Translations under genes and position numbers: made by a program | Source of the DNA: Wolfiporia cocos | Taxonomy: Eukaryota; Basidiomycota; Agaricomycetes; Polyporales; Phaeolaceae | Direction: 5' to 3' | Length of the DNA: 64,000 nucleotides | NCBI GenBank assembly: GCA_029448655.1 | Contig: JACCLO010000007.1 | Coordinates: forward strand, 186,001-250,000 | Part shown: positions 47,018-55,345 of the stretch, piece after piece | Position numbering within the stretch: the first letter of the stretch is position 1 | Layout: the number at the start of each line of letters is the position of its first letter | Notes under the pieces: generated by a model | What the model saw: only the letters and a program-made list of their open reading frames with translations | What the model was told of the DNA's origin: nothing | Database searches by the model: none

Positions 47018-47903
47018 CTGGGTGCCAGGTGCCCTATCTAATGGGAGCAGGGACAGCATGCATGGATGCCATGTGGAAAACATGTGTGCAAAATGCAAGT
47101 GACATGCTAGCTGCACATGAGCACCTCCCACTTGAGCTCCCATCATAGTTCAGACTAGCTTAATTACCTGTGGCTTCACCACAAATATTATGTTTTAGGA
47201 ATATATTCTGGTCTCTGCCTGCTCAGCCACTTCCTCCACCTTGCTGATGCTCAGTCTCATTGTTGCTTTGCTTGTAAAATCTTGCAATCAGCACACATGC
47301 CTTGCAGGTACTGGCATCATATAATAAAGGGACGACCGTTGCATGGGAACTGCCATGTGCTTTTCCACGTGTGCCACGTGCTGTCCGTCGTCCCATAGGG
47401 CTTGCACCACCGACCCGGGGAGTTGGCCAGTGGATTCCCATGCCCAGTGCCTGCAAGGCGCGCATTCAAATCCCTTCGACAAAAACTCACGTTTCGTGTG
47501 TCCTCCCTGTGCTGTGCCATGGGGATTTTGTAACATAGATGGCCTGTACTGTAGATACCCACCAAAAAATCGCAATAAATTAAGAGAATTCAGGGAGTTT
47601 TTTGAGGCACCACATTTGTGGACACAATGTTACAAGTGAAGTGACAATGACACCGAGTATCAGTGAGGTGGAGGAAGTGGCTGAGCAGGCAGAGAACAAA
47701 GGACAGGTGCAGCAGGTTTATCACACACCCTGGAGGTTGGGTGGACTCATAATGTCTCCATCTAATGTGTTTTTCCCTTATTCTGTTAGTTATCACACTT
47801 AAGTGACAATTGATATTCGTGGCGAAGCCATGGGTAATTAAACTCATGTGCTCAATGGGCACCCTACAGATGCTGCCATGCAGCAAATGTGGCTGCCAGG
47901 TGC
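47018..47903. repeat. Family D repeat fragments in both orientations
   Basis: 47018-47200 continues the family D copy split by the LTR at 46312-47017. About 47284-47850 is an inverted copy that has kept more CG dinucleotides, for example around 47390-47500. Confidence 0.65.
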
Positions 47904-48462
47904 TGACACAGATGTACCACATCTGTGGGACCAGCCCTGCCGGGGACCCAACCTAAACCTAACGAGTGACAACCAACGTGCCAGTGGTGAACCCAGAGCA
48001 TCGCAGAGGTGACCAGGCTCCCATACTCAGTGTTGACTTAGCAAGAGGCATGCATCTGAGAGGCAAAGGTGGGGCAACAGTAGACCGACCAGCACACAGA
48101 GAGGTGGTAAGAAAGGGACCTTAGTCCATTGTTGAGAATCTCAAGGATGAGGTTGTAAGACCTCATCTGCCGTACTTAAATACATGAGTGATGACTAACT
48201 AATCTAGCCCTAAAGTACCGGCCTGTGCACAGTAACTATGAGGTCATATGAGTAGTGACACATGTAACTATGTGTGACCATAACGTGAGGTACCTGAGGC
48301 GCACGCTACCCTACAGCACTAATTTACAAGGTCAGGTGGTCTACAAAGATAACAAGGAGCAGATGTGGAGGAACGCTGGCCATGAGGAGTTAGCTGCACA
48401 CCTATTGGTGCCTTTGCATACCAGCGAGGGATGTTGGAATGCCAAAGGGCCATTTTGTGACA
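47904..48462 (+). mobile_element. Solo LTR, family F, 559 bp
   Basis: Begins TGACACAGATG and ends TTTTGTGACA. Perfect target duplication GGTGC at 47899-47903 and 48463-48467. It shares TACATGAG, CCCTAAAG and GCCTGTGCAC with 37738-38249. Confidence 0.9.
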
Positions 48463-49258
48463 GGTGCATAAAACATGCTGGCTCCCATGCCAGCTCCCAT
48501 TACTTATAGACTAGGTTAATTACCCATGGCTTCACCATGGTCACATAGTTTTCTCCACTTCAATATATTATCCTAGTCTATGTATGCCTATTTCAGATAA
48601 TTGGGGTTTTTTCAAGCCACCTGTGGATCCCATGCAATTTCCTGTGCATTACCCATGGTTCCCCAACCTGCATCTCCTGTTTCTTGTCTCTGCCCACAAA
48701 GCCACTTCTGACGCCTCACTGACGCTTGGTCTTATCATCACTTTGCTTGTGATACTGTGTAATGTGGTCCATCAACTAATCCTGGAATTTCTTCATTTTT
48801 TGCAATCTTTTGGCAGGCATCTACAGCACAGGCAATTTATATTACAAAAATCCCTGTGGCATGGGCCACGAATCCCCATGGTGTGGGGTATTTACATTAC
48901 AAAATCCCCCATGGCATGGGGCACAAATTCCCATGGTGTAGGGCACAAATCCCTGTGGCATGGGGTACAAATCCCTGTGGTGTGGGGTATTTACATTACA
49001 AAAATCCTTGTGGCACAGGGCACAAATCCCCATAACACAGGGCAGGAACAGCATGCCGAACACGAGCTAGCACCCAACTCCCTGGGTGGCAGGTGCCCTA
49101 TCTAATAGGAGGAGGAATGAACACGCACATGGATGCCACGCAGCAAACGTGGCATCCATGTGCATATAACAACATGCACAAAACGTGAGCAACATGTGAG
49201 CGCATCCCATGCAAGCTCCCATTATATAGAGTGGAATTATTATAGTTCAGATTGTAAT
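48463..49258 (+). repeat. Family D repeat with internal minisatellite
   Basis: The family D sequence follows the LTR directly. Within it, 48848-49050 holds about nine imperfect copies of a roughly 20-bp unit, CACAAATCCCTGTGGCATGG, some carrying an extra TATTTACATTACAAAA insert. Confidence 0.7.
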
Positions 49259-49395
49259 GTTAGATTCCGATAATATTATGGACACAAGCACTCAAACAGG
49301 AGCATGGGAATAACTTAAAACTCCACTTCTCCTTGGGCATGTTGAACCTCCCAACAAACTTAAACTTTCAAACATCAGGACTCAGTACTCAGTAC

Positions 49396-49644
49396 CACCG
49401 GGGGCATTATCTAATGACTTTGTTGGAAACATTTTGGTATAAGTGATCAAATGCAAACACAATGCATTGACTGCTTATATAATATCTTCATTAGATAATG
49501 CCCCTCGGTGTCTGGATCTTTATGCAGCCCATGGCCAGCCGAGGTCCTGTGTTTCTTACAATGTTATCAACCAATGCATTATGTTTGCATATTTAAATGA
49601 TATCACCATGTTTCCGACAAAGTCATTAGATAATGCCCCCGGTG
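49396..49644. mobile_element. Foldback MITE with long inverted ends
   Basis: About 70 bases at 49396-49466 are inverted at 49575-49644, both beginning CACCGGGGGCATTATCTAAT from the outside. The flanks carry TAC on both sides (49393-49395 and 49645-49647), a 3-bp duplication as in CACTA-type elements. A third copy of the end, in right-hand orientation, lies inside at about 49490-49510, suggesting that one element inserted into or recombined with another. Confidence 0.7.
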
Positions 49645-49883
49645 TACGCTGTGTAACGTAGTGGGCCATGCTGAAATTGGCACTACTCCATTCAACATAT
49701 TGTAATTCTTCATAATAGACACCAGTAGGACCTGTCTCAACCGTGTATCTAATATGATTAGATATAATTATAATCGATTATAATAGTAATCTTGGCCAGC
49801 ACTAGTCATAAGAGAACATCAACGTGGCTAACGGAGCCACTAGACGTACAAGGAACGATGAACCGCAGTACACACACAGGGCA
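49645..49883. other. Spacer before copy B
   Basis: AT-rich sequence with a TAATTATAATCGATTATAAT palindrome at about 49763-49784. No gene is seen. Confidence 0.5.
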
Positions 49884-51834
49884 TCACATAATCTCCTTCA
49901 CAGTGCACTTCAGGCTGGATAGCTCGAGGTGATAAACCTCGTCTAGCTTGTCTTTATGGGAGTTGGCAACCCAGATATCCTCCACAACGCCGTCGTCCAA
50001 GGGAGGCGTAACGACGACGAGACGAAGAGACTTCGCGCCGCAGTCGTGCAGCCAGTCCAGACCCCTTGCAGAGATCGGGTGCTGGTTGCTGGCAGTTACC
50101 TGGAAGATGGTCGCACGTTGAGGAACAGCTTCGTAAACAAACCCATCGAATGATAGCTGAGGCCGAGACCGAGGGATGTAGAATCTCTCCTTCAATGTCA
50201 GAGGTTCCCCGAGTGAGAATTCACAGCGATCCAGACGGTTGAATGCCTTGACTGGTGTATCGATTTGATCGTTTGCTATAGCCACGATGCAGCATTGATA
50301 GCCCAAGCGAAGATACTTGTGGAGAGGTTTGCTTTTGGTGGCATGAGACCGCCAATGGGTGCCTGTCTTTCCAGATCGCGGGCTCATGGTCATGGCGGTT
50401 ATGGGCCACTCACCGCCTTTGGGGAACTCGACAAGGAATGCTCGCTCCAAGAGGTAGCCGGCGCTAGCCCTGGTGTCAGGATCGCCAACGAATAGCTGAT
50501 ATAGCATATCGGCGGCCTGCGCATCGGTACTGTTGAGCTGTTGCAATACTTTCGTCCACAGGTGGTCGGTGACTATCTGCAGGTCGAACTTCTTTCGATC
50601 ACGAGGGGATGGAGTAGCCACAAGGATGTCATGAGATAATGTGTCGTCCATCACTCTAGCGGAATAATGGTTGAGCAAATCGGGCAGGGTACGCCGATTC
50701 AGAGTTTCGATCTTGCCGTAGAGTCGATCTTTGTACTCGGCTGGGTTTGCCGCACAGGAATACGCTTGACGAGCAGATGTGCCAAAGCATATAGAAAATT
50801 TCGCGAGCTGTGACTCGGATGGCTTCTGCTGAGGAGTTTCCCAGTATTGAAGATCCCGGCTGTTACAACGATCGTTCGCTGCTCGCATAGAGAAAAGGCG
50901 AGGACGACATGCCCAATGATGAGCTCCCCAAGGGACCAATGCGCCATCCAGAATCTCGGTACTCGCGATCTGACTTTGTTCGTCCAATGAACGCGCTCGG
51001 CGCACGGAGACGCCGCCTGCAGTATGAAACCCTTAATAGCGGAACGCAGTTCAACGACATCTTCAGGTACGCCCGTCAAGCCTTGATTGGAATCAACCAA
51101 GCACCATGTTCCATTGGGGACGTAAAGGTGCATATGACTACTTGTAAGGGCAAGATCAGTGACTCTGAAGACTCCTTCGTCGTTCAAGACATAGAGTTCA
51201 TTGGCGCGCCGCTGGAAGATGGTGGTTAGGCCAGCGAGCAGGCGGAGGACAAGGACATAGATCAGAAAGACGCTCTTCCCTGAAGATATAGTAAGCATAC
51301 AGCGAAAAGATTCGGACAATAGGCATTATCACCGATACCGGGACTGCCAATCACAATTGCACAATCCGCATCGTATCCGCCTTGTGGCAAGTTATCGAAG
51401 GGATTATGGAATGGCTGAGCATCCACATCAACGTCCATAGCTCCGTTACGCTCGCCGGTATTGCTACCTTCATCGTTATTGATATCTTCATCGACATCGC
51501 TGTGATTGCTGTTGCTCGTTCCCGTCTTTTTGCCCAGCACGGCATCGTCGATGATGTCCCGTAGCATGTTCGGATATTCATCCCTAACAAGGATCGACGA
51601 CAGTCCGTTGATCTGAAGCACCGTCACAGCGGAAGCTAAATTTGTGTCCCAGTGAAGTACAACGGGATTTCCTGGAAGTTCAACTGATTTAGGCTGAGCA
51701 TCGCGTACGATGGGGAGAGAATGGAAGAGTTTGCTGGACTCTCCAAGCCAGGCGATCTCACGGAGTCTGGCTAAAGAGCCATTATAAGAATTCTCGTTGA
51801 GGTCGACACGTTCTGCAAAGTTGCATTCCGACAT
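49884..51834 (-). pseudogene. Crinkler/RHS-like P-loop gene, copy B, nearly intact
   Basis: Second copy of the gene at 29286-32099, in inverted orientation and highly similar. Exon 1 (51834-51333) and exon 2 (from 51279) join inside Walker A across a 53-bp intron at the same place. The P-loop part runs through WSLGELIIG near 50910. The second half is one long frame down to a stop at 49884-49886 and includes GTSARQAYSC, YQLFVGDPDTRASAGYLLER and LDWLHDCGAKSLRLV. The two halves are in different frames near 50880-50930, with no normal intron to explain it, so it may be inactive or use an unusual splice. It has CGA where copy A has a stop, and lacks the one-base deletion. Similarity to copy A stops near 49890, so the basic tail is missing. 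Confidence 0.7.
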
Positions 51835-51912
51835 AGAGAATGGTATGTTGACGGAGAAGATATGGAGTAGGGGAGCGGCAAGATCTGCGTGACGCTTATA
51901 TAGCTTTCCCAC

Positions 51913-52222
51913 GCGCCAAATGAGCCTCCTTTAGTAACGCACACTGTTAATTTCCCAACCCATTTGCGTATATTTGAAATACCGCACATCACGTGAAGGC
52001 GGGGGCCCTACCTAAACCTCACGTATTACCAAGCTTATTAGCTTGCCATACACGTGCGTGCACCAAGCTAATAAGCTTGAATTATCGTCCTACCCGCATA
52101 CTGCCAGTAGCACCGCAGTTGATTGCCCTTCTGGGGTGAAGATCATGTGCCCGCCCACTCCCCGCGCCACCCACCAGCGCCTCACTCCCCGCGCCACCTA
52201 CCAGCGCCCTGCCGCCCCCATG
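51913..52222. other. Non-coding DNA with small repeats
   Basis: Contains AAGCTTATTAGCTTG near 52030 and its inverse near 52065, forming a hairpin, and three copies of a unit like CGCGCCACCTACCAGCGCC at about 52164-52220. Confidence 0.6.
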
Positions 52223-53040
52223 CCACCGACAAGCGCCCCGCCGCCGCTGTCGCGCACGACAGCGGCGACGGCGTGCTCAATTCTTTACATAATCACACCG
52301 TTCTTTCACGCTTTCTAGACAACGTAGCCCTACGATTCAAATGGTAATAACAATATTTCCGTAGCTCCCACGTGTGGGGTGGATGCCGCCGCCCGACGAC
52401 GGATGACATCCGGCAGGCGTCTGACCTCCCAAACGCGGAGAGTTATCCCACGATCGGCGCTACGTCTCGTCGCGCCAGATAATGGCGCGCTTATCTTATC
52501 GCGCTCATCCCACACCGCCCCCGCGCCACCGACAAGCGCCTCGCCGCCGCTGTCGCGCACGACGGCGGCGATGGCGCGCTCAACTCTTTATGTAATCACG
52601 CCGTTCTTTCACGCTTCCTAAATAATGTAGCCCTACGATTTCAATGGTAATAACTATATTTCCGTAGCTCCCACGCGTGGGATGGATGCCGCCGCCCGAC
52701 GACGGATGACATCCGGCGGGCGTCTGACCTTCCAAACGCGGAATGTTATCCCACGCTCAGCGCTCGGCCTTGTCGCGCCTCGACCTTCAGATAGCAGCGT
52801 GCTTATCTAATCGCGCCGCCGCGCACATCGGTGGCGATGGTGGGCTCATTCTTCGAATTTTTGACTCGCGCTTTTTGTATCATATGTAATATAGTATTTA
52901 CAGCCTTGTAGAGTCATATTAAATTTTTGTTGCCCCGGTGATTGAGATGGATGCGTCACTCAGCGGGCGGATGACATTGGGTTTGGCGCCCGAATCTCTA
53001 GATTAGAATGCTTATCTAATTGTACCTTGGCGCTTACTGA
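52223..53040. repeat. Tandem repeat of about 303 bp, 2.7 copies
   Basis: Unit 1 starts at 52223 and unit 2 at about 52526, both with CCACCGACAAGCGCC and later GTAGCTCCCACG and GACGACGGATGACATCCGGC. A third, much diverged unit continues to about 53040 (GGGCGGATGACATTGGG). No gene is seen. The chromovirus is inserted just after it. Confidence 0.85.
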
Positions 53041-53055
53041 CATTCGTTCGGTCAG

Positions 53056-53674
53056 TGTCACAAGAATTCTCCTAGTTTCCCTATATTTCTTACTATTTTT
53101 CCGGCAATTCTACGAATTATCTACGACTTTCTAGACCAATAACTAGCTTATCTGGTTCATAAGTTAACGGTTACATACGTGCCGAATGATGGCCGCGTTA
53201 TCTCCCGTAACGACGGTCTTATCTTATCACTAGTAGTTACCATCAGTCACATGTCTAGTTCTAGCCAATCGGACATTCCGTCCGGAAGCAGTCAGCATAT
53301 AAACGTCAGCGGACCGGGCTTTGGTCACGCCCCGTCTTTGTAATGACAAGAGCGCAAAACGCCATTCGCGCGGCCTACGCCGCCTTTCTATATCCCGGTT
53401 TTGATCGGCATATGTATTTATCGTATATTACTAAGTACTTAGGTACCTGGGGACTTGTACATACGAATACGGACACTAGTATTATCTAATAAGACTGTTA
53501 GGGGTCTTATTTATCATGTATATATACTGGACTTGCTGAGCGCTATTGCCTCAGTTCTATTCATTGCATTCATACTACGAGTTAACCACTCAACGTATCC
53601 TGCTTAACATCTGCTTTATCTCTTGCCTAACCAGCAATACCAAGATCATAACAAGTAAGTGTTATCTTGTGTTA
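53056..53674 (+). repeat. 5' LTR of the chromovirus, 619 bp
   Basis: Begins TGTCACAAGAATTC. Differs from the 3' LTR at about 53105 (C here, A there) and at the last base. A TATA-like TGTATATATACTGG lies at about 53518-53531, which would start transcription in the right half of the LTR. Confidence 0.95.
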
Positions 53675-54377
53675 TATGAATAGAACTTGCTTTCGCCCCC
53701 GCCCTCCTTGAGGGTCTGGGATTTTTTCTTCTTAGGGGTTTTCGTCGCCGTCTGCGCACCCCTGCTCGCCGCCAGGCAGCGGGGTATCCTTAGTGGGCTC
53801 TGGGGGATCACCGCCTTCGGGCAAATAGCCGGACCGTAGGCTTAAGCGGAACCAGGGGACTGGCTGTCAAGCCTTTCCCCATACGTTGGGAATCGATGGC
53901 AACGGTGTAACTACTTGACCGGGCCGGAGACGACCTTCTCGCCTATCCCCAGGCGTACAGGGGCCACTCTATTTAGAGTTGGGATGGTGGGCACGAGTTG
54001 CCCTGCCTAGAACCGCTGCCGATACGGCTTCAGAACGATAGAGTTCTGGCCTTGGCGCCCTCTAAGTCCCTCAGGGCATGGGTTTGGTTTAAACACTGGC
54101 AGCCACCTAACTGGAGTGAGGCGTGGGCACATGCGGGGTGTAATACCCCAAATCCTGCACTCCCAGGCATCAAGGGAAGATGACCTGCTGTATCCCCCAC
54201 CTGGTAGCGTGAGAGAGACGCCATCCAGTCGCCGACACTAAGTCCGGTCGAGGGCGGAGCGCCCATTGACGCCGGAGGATAAGCGCACGACACATCAAGA
54301 AGCGACGATAAGCCCCGACAGAAGACCGCGTGAAATTCCACTAGAATAGCTTACTTAAGACTTCTTTTTACGTAGTC
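53675..54377 (+). other. Leader between 5' LTR and first ORF
   Basis: About 700 bases, GC-richer than the LTR, without a long frame. It contains runs such as CGCCCCCGCCCTCC just after the LTR. It probably holds packaging or translation signals, but none can be named. Confidence 0.6.
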
Positions 54378-55193
54378 ATGCCGAAAGCACCACGTTTCAC
54401 GGTTACTCCGAGAAACGCCGCTACGGGGGAGCGCGAGGAATGGCACATTGCCTCCTCTAAATCGCTCGAAGACCGCATCTCCGCGGTCACAGCCCCAAAG
54501 CGAGGAAAGTCCCGAAAGGGCAAAGACGTCTTCTACAGGAAGCCGAACCCCGACCCGGAGGAGATCCGAAGGGTCAACCACGAAGCCGCCCTCGACGACA
54601 TCAGGCGGAAGAAGCTCAACAAGCTTCTCCGACAGAAGGAGAAGCTCGAGGCTCGGATCCAGAAACAATCCCTGGATCAGCTGATCGCCGAGGCAGCCAG
54701 GAAGAGGGTTGAGGAAGAGAGAATAGTGAGGAGTCTTCGGGAGCGAATCGAGCCCCCAAAGAAGTCGCTGTTGGAGAGAGTGGAGGAGCTTAGGATGCTG
54801 GCCGAGTGGGTCGAAAAGAGGGGTCTTCCGAACCCCAGGGACGTCCATTGCACGGAGAAGAAGTGGGACTGGTTCTTAGACGTCGACAAACAGATGAACG
54901 CCGCCCACAAGAACCTTTTCCGGCTATGGAAGGTTCCCGACGCAACCACCACGGCCCCCATCATAGCAAAATTCACCACCCTCATCACCGACTTCGACGA
55001 TCTCTCCACACACCTGGAGCAAAGGGTCCGTCAGGACTCCATGAAGAACGAAGACCTCCGCCGCCTCGAAAAATATCTCAGGAGGGTGGAACACGTTTTT
55101 GGAGACCTAGACGTGAAACAGCATGTTACATACTTAAAAACACACCTAGTACATAGCGGTCTCAACTTCGACCTTGGCAAACCCCAGCTGTAG
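54378..55193 (+). CDS. Extra ORF upstream of gag, coiled-coil protein of unknown function
   Basis: An intact 271-residue frame from ATG at 54378, inside the young chromovirus and in the sense orientation. The start is basic (RNAATGEREEW, then KRGKSRKGKD). Residues about 70-140 are dense in Lys, Glu, Arg and Leu with heptad spacing, indicating coiled coil (EKLEARIQKQSLDQLIAEAA). The C-terminal half has Trp/Phe-rich patches (KKWDWFLDVDKQMNAAHKNL) and ends GLNFDLGKPQL. I recognise no domain. Ty3/gypsy elements usually begin with gag, so this extra gene is unusual. It could act in particle assembly or RNA binding, or be a captured host gene; none of this is shown. How the ribosome reaches gag behind it is unclear. 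Confidence 0.8.
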   Translation: MPKAPRFTVTPRNAATGEREEWHIASSKSLEDRISAVTAPKRGKSRKGKDVFYRKPNPDPEEIRRVNHEAALDDIRRKKLNKLLRQKEKLEARIQKQSLDQLIAEAARKRVEEERIVRSLRERIEPPKKSLLERVEELRMLAEWVEKRGLPNPRDVHCTEKKWDWFLDVDKQMNAAHKNLFRLWKVPDATTTAPIIAKFTTLITDFDDLSTHLEQRVRQDSMKNEDLRRLEKYLRRVEHVFGDLDVKQHVTYLKTHLVHSGLNFDLGKPQL

Positions 55194-55201
55194 TAGATAG
55201 A

Positions 55202-55283
55202 AAGTCCTGAAAAGGCATTTTTTTTTGGTGCATGGCATTGATTGCGAAAAGTCCTGAAAAGGCATTTAAGTCCTGAAAAGGCA
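55202..55283 (+). repeat. Three copies of a 16-bp repeat before gag
   Basis: AAGTCCTGAAAAGGCA at 55202-55217, 55249-55264 and 55268-55283, all identical. They fill most of the short gap between the first ORF and gag, followed by T runs. Confidence 0.95.
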
Positions 55284-55345
55284 CCTTTTTCTTGAATTAT
55301 CGTTTAAGGAAGAAAATAACTCAAGCTGACGAATACTGTCCAGCA

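Noticed and set aside
47455..47500. tRNA-like B box (ATTCAAATCCC)
   Set aside because: No matching A box, acceptor stem or anticodon arm could be folded; it lies in an inverted repeat copy.
48848..49050. CRISPR-like array
   Set aside because: Units are about 20 bp, imperfect and contiguous, without unique spacers; the sequence is eukaryotic repeat DNA.
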